Shown here in pieces: positions 48,071-57,401 of a DNA stretch of 64,000 nucleotides (position 1 is its first letter; each line of letters starts with the position of its first letter). The position numbers and the translations under genes were made by a program. The notes under the pieces were generated by a model. It saw only the letters and a program-made list of their open reading frames with translations. It searched no databases and was not told where the DNA came from. Source of the DNA: Butyribacter intestini (GTDB taxonomy: Bacteria; Bacillota; Clostridia; Lachnospirales; Lachnospiraceae); the NCBI GenBank assembly GCA_001414325.1, contig LLKB01000006.1, positions 230,436-294,435 of the forward strand, in the 5' to 3' direction.

Positions 48071-48940
48071 TTAAAGTTTATCACGATATTTTTTTGCACT
48101 TTCAAAAAATTGCATCAGTTTGTCTGAATCACCACTTATAACTGCTTCTTTCGCATTTGTAAGAGTAGCAATGTATCTGTTGAGAAATGAAACTATTGCA
48201 TCTGGGTTTGAAAGACAGATATTCTGCCACATTTCGGGGGAAGAAGAAGAAATGCGTGTTATATCCTTAAGTCCGCCGGCGGCAAGTCTGCCATATTTTC
48301 CGTCATCATCAAGCTTAGCCACGGTATTTATAAGAGAAGCCGATATGATATGAGGGCAGTGACTTATGGCAGCAGTTACATTGTCATGGGTTTTATAGTC
48401 CATTATCTCACAATGTGAGCCTGCAGTGATTATAAAATTTTTAAGCCATGAAGTATATTCAGCCGGGACTTCCTCAGTCGGAGTGAGAATGTAGTAGGCA
48501 TCTTTAAGATATGATGAGTCGGAGTTTGCATATCCGGTTTTTTCAGAGCCGGTCATTGGATGACCACCGATAAAATTTTTGTTAAGTCCAAGCTCTGCTA
48601 CGACTTTGTGGATATTTCCTTTTACACTTCCAACATCAGTAAGTAAACAATTTTCTGATATGTAAGGTGAGAGTTCGTTAAGATAAGAAATATTAGTAAG
48701 AACCGGAGCACAAAGAAATATAACATCACAATCTGAAAAATCACTTAGTGATGTGCTGATATTATCAACGATACCATCTTGTTTTGCTGCTTCAAGTTTT
48801 TTGTGTGTTTTAGTTTTATAGTAGTTATATGCAATAATATTGGAAGAAGGATAGATTTCTTTTAATGCGTGTGCTATAGAGCCACCGATAAGTCCAAATC
48901 CAATAAATCCAAAATTATTAAAAGAGAGTTGTTCAGTCAT
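48071..48940 (-). CDS. tyrA: Prephenate dehydrogenase
   Basis: 289 aa, NAD-dependent oxidoreductase. FIGFGLIGGSIAHALK near the N-terminus binds NAD. TDVGSVKG near residue 100, GGHPMTGSEKTGY near 125 with the conserved His, and AISHCPHIISASL near 190 are TyrA signatures. It converts prephenate to 4-hydroxyphenylpyruvate for tyrosine. No ACT domain is fused, so feedback by tyrosine, if any, is through another site. Stop is 15 bp before pcrA. Confidence 0.93.
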   Translation of the reverse strand: MTEQLSFNNFGFIGFGLIGGSIAHALKEIYPSSNIIAYNYYKTKTHKKLEAAKQDGIVDNISTSLSDFSDCDVIFLCAPVLTNISYLNELSPYISENCLLTDVGSVKGNIHKVVAELGLNKNFIGGHPMTGSEKTGYANSDSSYLKDAYYILTPTEEVPAEYTSWLKNFIITAGSHCEIMDYKTHDNVTAAISHCPHIISASLINTVAKLDDDGKYGRLAAGGLKDITRISSSSPEMWQNICLSNPDAIVSFLNRYIATLTNAKEAVISGDSDKLMQFFESAKKYRDKL

Positions 48941-49040
48941 GATTTAACCTTTCGTTATTTTTTTGCTTCACGAGAAAAAGTTACTGTTCACACTTATAGT
49001 GCGGTAAGCAACAAAAAACCTCTCATATAGAGCTTCTTTT

Positions 49041-49069
49041 ATTGTAATTCAGCTAAAAAATCATGTCAA
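49041..49069 (-). promoter_or_regulatory. Promoter of tyrA-pcrA
   Basis: On the minus strand TTGACA (49069-49064), a 17-bp spacer and TACAAT (49046-49041). About 100 bp upstream of the tyrA start. Confidence 0.7.
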
Positions 49070-49085
49070 TATAATCTAATAAAAC

Positions 49086-49114
49086 TTTACACATATCTCA
49101 AAAAATAGTATTAT
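49086..49114 (+). promoter_or_regulatory. Promoter of the penicillin-binding protein operon
   Basis: TTTACA at 49086-49091, a 17-bp spacer and TATTAT at 49109-49114. It is divergent from the tyrA promoter, the -35 boxes facing each other about 16 bp apart, so the two may influence each other. Confidence 0.65.
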
Positions 49115-49226
49115 ATGATGCAAGGGTCAAAAGCGGATAGCAATATTGCAATCCATGGCATTTGATATAAGATGGGCTGTTTTGGTGAAAAATAAGCCGT
49201 ATTTGATTTTTAGTTGGAGGAAAGTT

Positions 49227-52004
49227 ATGAACACTTTACGCAGATATGTTAAAAACGCGAAAGATGTATTCCGTATCATAGCAGGAGTAATAGGCAGTTA
49301 TGCAGGAGTTATTTCCAATATAATAGGAACTGCTATGGGTATTCTGGCATCAGTAATGGTGATAGGCGGAATAGTAGGTTTGTGTGTATATGTTAAAGTG
49401 CTTCCTATGTTTACAGAGGCAAGAGAGGAAGTATTTGACAAACTTGTTCATCTTAGTGAAGATGATTTTGTAATGAAAGAAGACACGGTGGTATATGACT
49501 CAAAGGGTAAGCAAGTAGGTTCAGTAAATGCCGGAAGTTATAAATATGTCAAGATAAATGATGTATCGCCATATATTTATGAGGGTTATATTGCCGTGGA
49601 GGACAAGCGATTTAAGACACACGGAGGTGTGGACCTTGTTGCCACGATGAGAGCAGGTGTTTCGCTTTTGAAACACAACATGGAGATAACACAGGGTGGA
49701 AGTACGATTACACAGCAGGTTATAAAGAACAACCTGCTCACGCAGAACAAGAGTTACACAAGAAAGATTGCTGAAATTCTTCTTGCACCGACAATAGAGA
49801 GTAAATTTACAAAAGCTCAGATTATGGAGTTTTATTGTAATAGTAACTTTTATGGAAACAAATGTTATGGTGTTGGTGCCGCAAGCAAATATTATTTTGG
49901 AAAGAAGTGTGCAGACTTAGAACCACATGAGGCAGCGATGCTTATAGGACTGTCAAACAGCCCTGCATCATACAATCCTGTTCTTCATCCAAAGGCAGCA
50001 TTAAAAAAGAGAAACAGTGTTTTAAGGATTATGTGTAAAGAGGGGGTTATCACACCTAAAGAGTACAAATCCGCACTGAAAAAGAAATTAAATATAAAGC
50101 AGTTTTCGGAAAAAGGTGGCAGTAAAGAGAGCTATGTTATGAGCTATGCTATCCATTGTGCAGCCATATCACTTATGGAAAAAGAAAATTTCAAGTTTCA
50201 ATATGTATTTGATTCAAAAGAAGATTATCAGAAATACAATAAACAATATTCCAAAGTATATAGTGAAAAAATAGAGAGCATACGTTCAGGCGGATATAAG
50301 CTCTATACTTCAATAAACATGAAGAAACAGAAAAAACTTCAAAAGGCAGTAGATAACGGACTTTCATTTAATAAAGAAAAAGATGGTGATACTGGAAAAT
50401 ATGCACTTCAGGGGGCAGCGGTATGTATCAATAATGAGACAAACTATGTCGAGGCGATTGTCGGAGGTCGTGGAAAAAATGACCAGTATAATAGGGCATA
50501 TCTTGCTGCAAGACAGTCAGGAAGTGCGATAAAACCGCTTATTGACTATACTCCCGGATTTGAATCAGGTATGTATTCTCCGTCTACCATAGTAAATGAC
50601 CATAAATTTGTAAACGGACCATCAAATGCAGGTGGCGGTTATCATGGAAATGTAAGGATAAGAGAGGCAGTAGCAAGGTCGCTCAATACGGTAGCATGGC
50701 AGGTGCTTGACAATATTACCGTAAAATACGGATTGTCATTCCTTGATAAGCTTCATTTCCATAATATAAGTTATATTGATAATGACAATATGGCACTTTC
50801 TCTTGGTGGATTTACAGAGGGTGTGCGTGTAGTCGATATGGCGAAAGGATTTTCAACGCTTGCAAACAACGGAAGTTACAGTGACAGGACTTGCATTAAG
50901 AAAATAGAACATGTTTCTGACGGTGTAGTTTACAAGAATAACAATGAAAAAGATCAGGTGTATTCACAGGATGCTGCATGGATGATGACTGATGTGTTAA
51001 AGGGAGTATTTAATGAGTCATACGGAACGGGACGCAAATTAAAACTTGATAACGGTCAGATATGTGCAGGTAAGACCGGTACGACAAACTCAAGTAAGGA
51101 TGTGTGGTTCTGCGGATATACAAAGTATTATACAACTGTAGTTTGGGCTGGTTATGACACTCCTAGAGCAATGCCGGGGGCTTCAGGTGCTTCTATTCCG
51201 GGTGTTATATGGAAAGATTATATGGATGATATTCATAAAAAATTAAAACCGGAAGACTTTATTATGCCGTCTACGATAAGTCTTGCAAAATATGATGGAA
51301 ATGGAAATATCATAGAGGGAACAGCTATTTCAGGAAGCAGCAAAAGAACATATGGTATGGATTATTTCTCAAAGACAATTCTCTCTGAGAAAGCAGATGA
51401 GGTTCAGGTACTTAAGGATAAAAAATATCAGAAAGAAGTGCTTAAAAAACTCAAGAATTTTGAAAAGAGGTATATCAGTAATATCGCCGATTACTACGAT
51501 TTGGAAAATGATTATAAGGAACTTACGGATATGATATCAAGTATCGTGGATGATGATGTAAGAACAGATTATGCGGTAAGGGCGAGAAATAAATATGACT
51601 CTTTAAAGGACGAGACAGTAAGCTGGAAGAAAGTAGTAAAAGCATATGAAAAACAGCAAAAAGAGGAGAACGAACGTCTTGCAGAGAAGAAGAAAAATGA
51701 TTCAGAGAGAGCTTTGAAAAATCAGATTTACAAAAATAAGATAGAGCTTGCCAGAACAAGAATAAAGAGGATGCATGGTTATTTGTATCAGCCGTCAAAT
51801 ATGCAGCTTCTTATTGATTCGGCAAAAGAAGCCCTAGATGCTTGTAAAGGTTATTCAGAATATTATAATCTTAAAGCGATGTTTGATATGTATAAGAAAG
51901 AACTTGAGGAACTTCCGGTAAAGGGAGAAAGTAACAAAAAAAATCAGACGCCAACAGATACAAGTGAACCGGTGGCAACGGAAGAACCTCAGGAAGAGGA
52001 ATAG
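49227..52004 (+). CDS. Class A penicillin-binding protein (bifunctional)
   Basis: 925 aa from ATG 49227, with TTGGAGG upstream; the frame is open from 49146 but lacks a site there. One membrane anchor near residues 30-60. Glycosyltransferase (GT51) domain: VEDKRFKTHGGVD near 115 with the catalytic Glu, GGSTITQQVIKN near 152. Transpeptidase domain: SxxK in RQSGSAIKPL near 430, SRSLN-type SLNTVAW near 485, and KTGTTNSSKDVW near 613. The C-terminal ~200 residues are lysine-rich and coiled-coil-like, ending in a Thr/Glu/Pro tail, a Gram-positive wall-spanning feature. It polymerises and cross-links peptidoglycan. Confidence 0.93.
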   Translation: MNTLRRYVKNAKDVFRIIAGVIGSYAGVISNIIGTAMGILASVMVIGGIVGLCVYVKVLPMFTEAREEVFDKLVHLSEDDFVMKEDTVVYDSKGKQVGSVNAGSYKYVKINDVSPYIYEGYIAVEDKRFKTHGGVDLVATMRAGVSLLKHNMEITQGGSTITQQVIKNNLLTQNKSYTRKIAEILLAPTIESKFTKAQIMEFYCNSNFYGNKCYGVGAASKYYFGKKCADLEPHEAAMLIGLSNSPASYNPVLHPKAALKKRNSVLRIMCKEGVITPKEYKSALKKKLNIKQFSEKGGSKESYVMSYAIHCAAISLMEKENFKFQYVFDSKEDYQKYNKQYSKVYSEKIESIRSGGYKLYTSINMKKQKKLQKAVDNGLSFNKEKDGDTGKYALQGAAVCINNETNYVEAIVGGRGKNDQYNRAYLAARQSGSAIKPLIDYTPGFESGMYSPSTIVNDHKFVNGPSNAGGGYHGNVRIREAVARSLNTVAWQVLDNITVKYGLSFLDKLHFHNISYIDNDNMALSLGGFTEGVRVVDMAKGFSTLANNGSYSDRTCIKKIEHVSDGVVYKNNNEKDQVYSQDAAWMMTDVLKGVFNESYGTGRKLKLDNGQICAGKTGTTNSSKDVWFCGYTKYYTTVVWAGYDTPRAMPGASGASIPGVIWKDYMDDIHKKLKPEDFIMPSTISLAKYDGNGNIIEGTAISGSSKRTYGMDYFSKTILSEKADEVQVLKDKKYQKEVLKKLKNFEKRYISNIADYYDLENDYKELTDMISSIVDDDVRTDYAVRARNKYDSLKDETVSWKKVVKAYEKQQKEENERLAEKKKNDSERALKNQIYKNKIELARTRIKRMHGYLYQPSNMQLLIDSAKEALDACKGYSEYYNLKAMFDMYKKELEELPVKGESNKKNQTPTDTSEPVATEEPQEEE

Positions 52005-52019
52005 AGGAGGAAGTGATAA

Positions 52020-52685
52020 ATGGAAGAAAATAAAAATGATATAGATGAGCTTGTAAAAAGCATCGACTCCTCTTTTAAAGAGATGTCGCTTAAAGATATT
52101 GTTGCCACACATGAGGAGTATTTTGGGGCGGCTTCCCTGACAGAAAATGAAAAAAAAGAGGAGAAGCCACCAAAACAACCGGTGAAAAAAAAGCCTGAGA
52201 GAGTTAAAAGAACAAAAGATGAAGATTTTGACATGAAAAAAAAGGTATATAAGCCTGTTCAAGCTAATTTGAAAAAACGGGAGGATGACAATAAGGCGGA
52301 AAATCCTGTCAGAGTGGCTGATGCGGATAGAAAAAAAATTAAAGCGTTAAATGACAGGAAAATTAAGAATGCTGTAGAAAAAGAAAAAAAGCCTGAGATT
52401 TCTCCGGAGATAAAAGAACAGAAGAAAAATGAAAGGATTGAAAAGATAGGAAGAGCAGGAGGATGGTTTCAGACTATCTGTTACATGAATATTCCCATAA
52501 TCGGTTTCATATATGTTCTCGTACTTGCATTTAGTAAAAAAACATCTGAAGAGAGAAAAGACTTTGCAAGAGGATACCTTATCTATAAGGTTTTAGTATG
52601 GATACTGGCGATAGTTCTTCTTTATTGTCTGTATAAACTTGGTCTTGGTTTTGTAGATGGAATATTATCTTTTATAAAGGCATAG
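52020..52685 (+). CDS. Charged protein with two C-terminal membrane helices
   Basis: 221 aa, 16 bp after the penicillin-binding protein gene. Residues 1-140 are extremely rich in Lys/Glu (KKEEKPPKQPVKKKPERVK) and probably unstructured and cytoplasmic. Two helices follow (YMNIPIIGFIYVLVLAF near 160, YLIYKVLVWILAIVLLY near 187). No recognised domain. The operon position suggests a cell-wall or division accessory role, which is inference only. Confidence 0.7.
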   Translation: MEENKNDIDELVKSIDSSFKEMSLKDIVATHEEYFGAASLTENEKKEEKPPKQPVKKKPERVKRTKDEDFDMKKKVYKPVQANLKKREDDNKAENPVRVADADRKKIKALNDRKIKNAVEKEKKPEISPEIKEQKKNERIEKIGRAGGWFQTICYMNIPIIGFIYVLVLAFSKKTSEERKDFARGYLIYKVLVWILAIVLLYCLYKLGLGFVDGILSFIKA

Positions 52686-52693
52686 GTAAAGTT

Positions 52694-53710
52694 ATGAAAG
52701 TTTGTATATTATCGGGAAGTGAAAATCCAAATGGAAATACGGCTATTATGTGTGATAATGCAGCAGCATATTTAAAGGACATGAAAATAAAATACGATTT
52801 ATTTAATCTGTATGAAGAAGAAGTTGATTTTGTAGCTGAAGAGATAAAAAAATATGATGTTGTCATAATAGCCACTCCAATTCATTCATTTTATTGCAGT
52901 GATGCGGTAAAAGAACTCATGGATTTTGCATTTGAAAATGAGGATTATTTTGATGGCAGGAGAAAAGAAAGTGGTATAAAGATAAAAAGTGCCATAATGG
53001 TATCTCATGGTTATGATGAAGGTTATGCGGTTGAGCCTTTTGAAATCGGATATAAAAGGTGGTGCGACCATGTTGGTATGGAATATGCCGGAAAACTGGC
53101 GATAAGGGACACTGGTGATATAAGAAATTTTATTTTTAGCGAGCCGACAAAAAAACATCAGGAATTTATAAAGAAAATATGTGGTATAGACGCTGAAGAA
53201 CGGTCAGCAGCTATTTCAAGCAAAAGATTTTATCTGTCAGAAGCAAGTGAAAATAGGAGAGTATTTGAAAGATTATTTAACCTATATATATACGAAATGT
53301 CATCATATGCCGAATGGATGGGAGAATGTATGACAGAGGATGCACTTTTTATACCGGATAAAGTTTCAGAATATTTTGAAATGTCGGAAAAACAGCCGTT
53401 TATAATTAAAGTAAAAGGGAAAATTGCAGGACTTATTGTGTTTTTAGTACCGGACAGGGAAAGAGAACCTGATGAAGCAGATTTTTATATTGAGGAATTA
53501 TTTATCTTAAAAGCATATAGAAAACAGCACATAGCAGAAGAATTGATAGAAGCTGTATGGAGTATAAATAAAGGCATATGCTCCGTGTGTGCATTAAAAG
53601 CAAATAAAGGCTCGGTTAAATTTTGGAAAAAAGTCATAAAAAAATCCGGGTATGAATGTGAAGTAAAAGATATGGACGATGTGTATTTCTATAATATAAA
53701 AATAAAATAA
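52694..53710 (+). CDS. NADPH-dependent FMN reductase-like domain fused to a GNAT domain
   Basis: 338 aa, 8 bp after the preceding gene. The N-terminal ~165 residues are flavodoxin-like (KVCILSGSENPNGNTAIM phosphate loop, YDVVIIATPIHSFYCSDAVKELMDF near 60), as in iron-sulfur flavoprotein/NAD(P)H oxidoreductases. The usual clustered cysteines of iron-sulfur flavoproteins are absent. From about residue 215 a GNAT-type domain follows (IAGLIVFLVPD, IEELFILKAYRKQHIAEELI, SVKFWKKVIKKSGYE). The combination in one chain is unusual. Substrates unknown. Confidence 0.78.
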   Translation: MKVCILSGSENPNGNTAIMCDNAAAYLKDMKIKYDLFNLYEEEVDFVAEEIKKYDVVIIATPIHSFYCSDAVKELMDFAFENEDYFDGRRKESGIKIKSAIMVSHGYDEGYAVEPFEIGYKRWCDHVGMEYAGKLAIRDTGDIRNFIFSEPTKKHQEFIKKICGIDAEERSAAISSKRFYLSEASENRRVFERLFNLYIYEMSSYAEWMGECMTEDALFIPDKVSEYFEMSEKQPFIIKVKGKIAGLIVFLVPDREREPDEADFYIEELFILKAYRKQHIAEELIEAVWSINKGICSVCALKANKGSVKFWKKVIKKSGYECEVKDMDDVYFYNIKIK

Positions 53711-53768
53711 CATTTGGAAAAAAGGAAATATTGTATTACAGGCAAATATATTAAATAATACACAGTAT

Positions 53769-53987
53769 ATGGCAATAAAGATAAAAAAGATTAATATTCA
53801 GGTAAAGACACTGGATGGAAAAACAATTTGTTCATATACAGTAAAAAATAAAAAGATAACACTTAAGAGTGGTGGTAAAAAGTATGTTAAATATACTATT
53901 GCAAAAAAGAATGTCAAGATTAAAAAAGCTGATTTAAGAAATATTGCTGCACCAAAGGTTTCTGGTATGATTATGTATAAGAAATAG
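53769..53987 (+). CDS. Small lysine-rich protein, doubtful
   Basis: 72 codons starting at ATG 53769 without a good ribosome binding site. Over a quarter of residues are lysine (IKKINIQVKTLDGK, KSGGKKYVKYTIAKKNVKIKK). The alternating pattern suggests beta strands, as in a small wall-binding or Ig-like fragment. An in-frame stop lies just upstream (53751). It may be a remnant of a larger surface protein. Confidence 0.4.
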   Translation: MAIKIKKINIQVKTLDGKTICSYTVKNKKITLKSGGKKYVKYTIAKKNVKIKKADLRNIAAPKVSGMIMYKK

Positions 53988-54110
53988 TCTGTATAAAATT
54001 TAACATTATTGATGAAGCACTTTCTGATATGATGCGATAGTAGCTGATAGTGTTATAATCGGGCAGCAGACAGGAGTTCAAATATTTGCAGATTAAAATA
54101 ATTAAGTTAA

Positions 54111-54154
54111 AATCCCGGAAAATCAAAAGAGAAGATTTTCCGGGATTGTTTTTA
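54111..54154 (+). terminator. Rho-independent terminator of the PBP operon
   Basis: AATCCCGGAAAATC at 54111-54124 pairs perfectly with GATTTTCCGGGATT at 54134-54147 around a 9-base loop, followed by GTTTTTATT. Confidence 0.88.
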
Positions 54155-54157
54155 TTG

Positions 54158-54223
54158 TATAGGCAAATGCTCGTAAAGCAGTGTAATGCCAGGAGCAAAA
54201 CGCTGGTTTTGTGCTTTTTTATG
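54158..54223. repeat. Dispersed GCTG-loop repeat, copy 3
   Basis: CAAATGCTCGTAAAGCAGTG head followed by CCAGGAGCAAAACGCTGG and TTTTGTGCTTTTTTATG. The stem is slightly degenerate on the right arm. It lies between the PBP operon terminator and the convergent symporter gene, the same kind of place as copies 1 and 2. Confidence 0.85.
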
Positions 54224-54254
54224 TTAAATATTAAATTAAAACATTTTGGCGGTT

Positions 54255-55907
54255 TTACACGATTTCTTTCATTGTTATCTTTAGTATCTCATTTGAAATA
54301 TTGAGTGCATGGTCGCCTATCCTCTCAAAATCAGTAAGCATTTCTGAAAAGAGTATGCTGCCTTCGTCAGAGCATTTTCCATCCTGAATACGTTTATACA
54401 TATTGTTACGGAAATGTTCGGTCATATCATCTATTTTTTGTTCCATACAGGTCACATTTTCATGCCATTTCACAATATTTTCAGGTTTTTCAAGAAGCAT
54501 ATCCATAGTCTGGTCGCAGGTATCTTTTATTTCAGCTATCTCAAGATTGGCGTTGTCAGAAAAAATAATATTCTTTTCATGTATCATCTTGTAATATCCG
54601 GCAATATTGACAGCATGGTCACTTATTCGTTCTATATTGCTTGTGACCGTATAAAATGAGTTGAATATCTGGCTGCCGGCTTTTGTTGCTTCATGTGTAA
54701 TTGCATTAGTTATATAACTCGATATTTCCTTGTTGAGAAAATCCACATATTCTTCGCGGCTTTCAACTTCTTTAAATTTTTCTTCATCACAATGCTCAAA
54801 TACATCAAAAGAGTCGTGCACATTTTCCTTTGCCATTGCCGTCATTCTTGAAAGCTCGTTTCGTATTCCCTCGATGCATATAACAGAAATCATGGTTGTT
54901 TCTGTATGCACATTCTTTGGATCTAAAAGATATTTTACAAACATGCCGTTTTTGGTGCGGGCTTCATCTTTGCGGTCACGCAGTATAAGAGAAGCGGCTT
55001 TTGGAAGAAAACTGCCGATAGGAAGCAAAAGCAGTGTTGTGACGATATTAAACAATGTGTGAAGATTGGCTATCTGCGATGGAACAGATGCCGGTGTAAT
55101 ATGCTGCATAATGCTGATAAGAGGTGTTATCAGGCATAATATAGTGAACACGATAGTACCGAATACATTAAAAATGATATGTATAAGAGTTGTCCTTTTT
55201 GCATTTGTTGTAGTTCCGATAGATGCGAGAAGTGCAGTTATACATGTACCGATATTCTGACCAAAAAGGATAAATGCAGCACTGTTAAGCCCTATTACAC
55301 CGCTTGCGGCAAGTGCCTGAAGTATTCCGACCGAAGCGGAAGAAGACTGTATTATCGCAGTAAATACCATACCCATGAGTATTCCGACAATAGGGTTTTC
55401 AACCTTTGTAAGCATATTTACAAATTGCGGCTCATTGGCAAGAGGTTTCATTGCGGAACTCATCATGTTCATACCGATGAACAAAACACCAAGACCGGCG
55501 AGTATCTCACCGACATGTTTAAGTTTTTCATTTTTCTGAAATACAACTGCTGCTACACCTATAAATGCAAAAAGCGGGGCAATGGCACCGACATCAAGTG
55601 CAATGAGCTGTCCTGTGATTGTAGTTCCGATATTTGCTCCCATTATTATCCAGGTTGCCTGTTCAAGATTCATTATTCCTGAATTAACAAAACCGACAAC
55701 CATAACCGTAGTTGCGGAAGAAGACTGAATGACAGCCGTGATAAGTGCACCGGTAAGAACACCGGTTATCCTGTTTGAAGTTATTTTTTTGAGAATATCT
55801 CTCATCTGATTTCTTGCAGTCTGTTCAAGGCCATTGCTCATCATCTGCATTCCATAAAGGAATAGAGCAAGACCGCCTAGTAATCCCATTATATTTGAAA
55901 GGTTCAT
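54255..55907 (-). CDS. Na/Pi cotransporter family protein with PhoU-like tail
   Basis: 550 aa. Two inverted-topology repeats each carry the QSSS signature (VIQSSSATTVMVVGFV near residue 62, IIQSSSASVGILQALAASG near 187), the hallmark of NptA-type sodium-phosphate symporters. About nine helices span residues 5-310. The C-terminal ~200 residues form a PhoU-like helical bundle (RNELSRMTAMAKENVHDSF, ERISDHAVNIAGYYK, ERIGDHALNIS) that probably senses phosphate status. AGGAGG precedes the ATG at 55907. Confidence 0.93.
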   Translation of the reverse strand: MNLSNIMGLLGGLALFLYGMQMMSNGLEQTARNQMRDILKKITSNRITGVLTGALITAVIQSSSATTVMVVGFVNSGIMNLEQATWIIMGANIGTTITGQLIALDVGAIAPLFAFIGVAAVVFQKNEKLKHVGEILAGLGVLFIGMNMMSSAMKPLANEPQFVNMLTKVENPIVGILMGMVFTAIIQSSSASVGILQALAASGVIGLNSAAFILFGQNIGTCITALLASIGTTTNAKRTTLIHIIFNVFGTIVFTILCLITPLISIMQHITPASVPSQIANLHTLFNIVTTLLLLPIGSFLPKAASLILRDRKDEARTKNGMFVKYLLDPKNVHTETTMISVICIEGIRNELSRMTAMAKENVHDSFDVFEHCDEEKFKEVESREEYVDFLNKEISSYITNAITHEATKAGSQIFNSFYTVTSNIERISDHAVNIAGYYKMIHEKNIIFSDNANLEIAEIKDTCDQTMDMLLEKPENIVKWHENVTCMEQKIDDMTEHFRNNMYKRIQDGKCSDEGSILFSEMLTDFERIGDHALNISNEILKITMKEIV

Positions 55908-55969
55908 AAATTAAAAATCCTCCTAAAAAAAGAAAGTATAGTGATTTTATATGATGCATTAATTAAAAA

Positions 55970-55999
55970 ATAATATCTGTCTTTTGGACTTTAAGTCAA
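55970..55999 (-). promoter_or_regulatory. Promoter of the Na/Pi symporter gene
   Basis: On the minus strand TTGACT (55999-55994), an 18-bp spacer and TATTAT (55975-55970). An AATCAACCATTGATT dyad at 56001-56015 lies just upstream of the -35 and could be a regulator site. Confidence 0.6.
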
Positions 56000-56073
56000 G
56001 AATCAACCATTGATTTCAACTTGGTTAATTGTAGTGTATTGTTTTGATATTAACATCATAATCACATAGAAAA

Positions 56074-56589
56074 CTATTGTATTAAGCCATTCTTTTTTTT
56101 GCCGTCGGATCTATGAAGATAACAGGTTACGATTTCGGTTGTTTTTGGAAAATGTAAAGAAATGTATTCAGAACAGACAGGATATAATGCAGATAATATA
56201 AAAACGGGCATGAAAATAAAGGAAAAATCTAAAATTCCTCCTTGTTTTCGTATGCGGTTTATCAGCTCATTAAATTGAAAATTTTCAGAAATGCTCAGCG
56301 TGTTTGTCGTGCAGATAAGTTCATAATGATACAGAGAATTATCATCTGTTCCGGATAAAGAAACACCGCCCTGTTCATCATTTGCGGTGGTATTATCTGT
56401 TGATGTAGCATTTGCATATAATTTATTTGCAGATATGTCATTTTCTGTTTGTAAAAAGAAAGGAGCTATAGTCTGAAAGTGCACTGTACCTGACAATTCA
56501 TTAGTCAAAAGTGAATCGGTGCATATGGCAGGGAGTAAAATGAGAAGTATAATAAAAAATCTGCTGGTAAAATATTTCCTGATATTCAT
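56074..56589 (-). CDS. Secreted/membrane protein of unknown function
   Basis: 171 aa. A hydrophobic N-terminus (FFIILLILLPAICTDSLL) acts as signal or anchor, then an outer Thr/Asn-rich region (NATSTDNTTANDEQGG). A second helix follows near residue 125 (LDFSFIFMPVFILSALYPV) and a basic tail (HRSDGKKKNG). GGAGG precedes the ATG. I do not recognise a family. It sits just outside the left end of the invertible segment. Confidence 0.55.
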   Translation of the reverse strand: MNIRKYFTSRFFIILLILLPAICTDSLLTNELSGTVHFQTIAPFFLQTENDISANKLYANATSTDNTTANDEQGGVSLSGTDDNSLYHYELICTTNTLSISENFQFNELINRIRKQGGILDFSFIFMPVFILSALYPVCSEYISLHFPKTTEIVTCYLHRSDGKKKNGLIQ

Positions 56590-56648
56590 CGTATAACCTC
56601 CTTTCCTGCAGTGTGTAATTTTAGGTATTTGAGAAAATGTTATAATTC

Positions 56649-56677
56649 TTGCTCAAATATATTTGTATGATTAACAT
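56649..56677 (+). promoter_or_regulatory. Possible promoter facing into the invertible segment
   Basis: TTGCTC at 56649-56654, a 17-bp spacer and TAACAT at 56672-56677, pointing at the left recombination site. In the present orientation it would transcribe the start-less pdaB 3' half. In the other orientation it would transcribe the 61-aa ORF and recombinase. Weak match to consensus. Confidence 0.35.
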
Positions 56678-56780
56678 AACATATGGTTAGTTTTGCAGTT
56701 TCTACATTTGCGATTGTAGCATTAAAAAGCAGGTTAGTCAATTTGAAGATTTAGGAGTTTACATCAGGAAACACGCTCCC

Positions 56781-56789
56781 TGGGGGAAT
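56781..56789 (+). repeat. Left recombination core TGGGGGAAT
   Basis: TGGGGGAAT marks the point where homology to the PdaB catalytic domain begins (codons W-G-N in frame). The inverted copy is at 61984-61992, exactly where the N-terminal half ends. Flanks differ: GCTCCC on the left is not pdaB sequence, GAAGACACAC on the right is. Confidence 0.8.
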
Positions 56790-56831
56790 GAAGACACACA
56801 GTCAATTATAAAAACACTAAAGGAGAAAAAT

Positions 56832-57401
56832 GTGCATGTAACTTTCTTTATGACCGGTGGCTGGGTCGATACTTATCCTGATGATGTAAAGGCACTCTAT
56901 AAGGCAGGTCACGAACTTGGAAACCACAGTCAAAACCACAAACAAATGTCAACAATTTCTGCGGCTGAATGTGAAGATGAAATAATAAAAGTACATAATA
57001 AAGTAAAAAAGCTCACCGGATATGACATGAAAGTTTTCAGACCACCATATGGTGATTATAATGATGTGCTTATTGAAAGTGCAGAAAAATGTGGTTATCA
57101 TGCGATACAGTGGGATGTTGATAGCTTAGACTGGAAAAATTATGGTGTTGATTCAATCCTTACAACCGTACTAAATCACAAACACTTAGGAAAAGGTTCA
57201 ATAATACTCTGCCACAATGGAGCAAAATATACGGCTAAGGCACTTCCAAAACTTATTGATAGTTTAAAAGAGAAAGGATTTGAGTTTGTAAAAATGTCCG
57301 AACTTATCTATACTAAAAATTATGAAATGGACACGGAGGGACGCCAGCACAGTTTAAATAATACTGCTGCTCCGAAACAGACAGCTTTTGAACAAAGCTA
57401 G
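56832..57401 (+). CDS. pdaB: C-terminal part of split PdaB-like polysaccharide deacetylase
   Basis: NodB-type deacetylase lacking its first motif. The matching frame starts at 56781 (WGNEDTQ); the first usable start in it is GTG 56832, without a good binding site. Motif 2 with metal histidines is GNHSQNHKQMS, motif 3 VFRPPYGDYND, motif 4 IQWDVDSLDWKNYGVD and motif 5 GSIILCHNGAKYTAKALPK. All match PdaB, which acts on spore or wall peptidoglycan. The catalytic-base Asp of motif 1 is missing and lies in the other half at 62250-61984. As it stands the product cannot be active. Ends with a 20-residue polar tail. Confidence 0.85.
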   Translation: MHVTFFMTGGWVDTYPDDVKALYKAGHELGNHSQNHKQMSTISAAECEDEIIKVHNKVKKLTGYDMKVFRPPYGDYNDVLIESAEKCGYHAIQWDVDSLDWKNYGVDSILTTVLNHKHLGKGSIILCHNGAKYTAKALPKLIDSLKEKGFEFVKMSELIYTKNYEMDTEGRQHSLNNTAAPKQTAFEQS

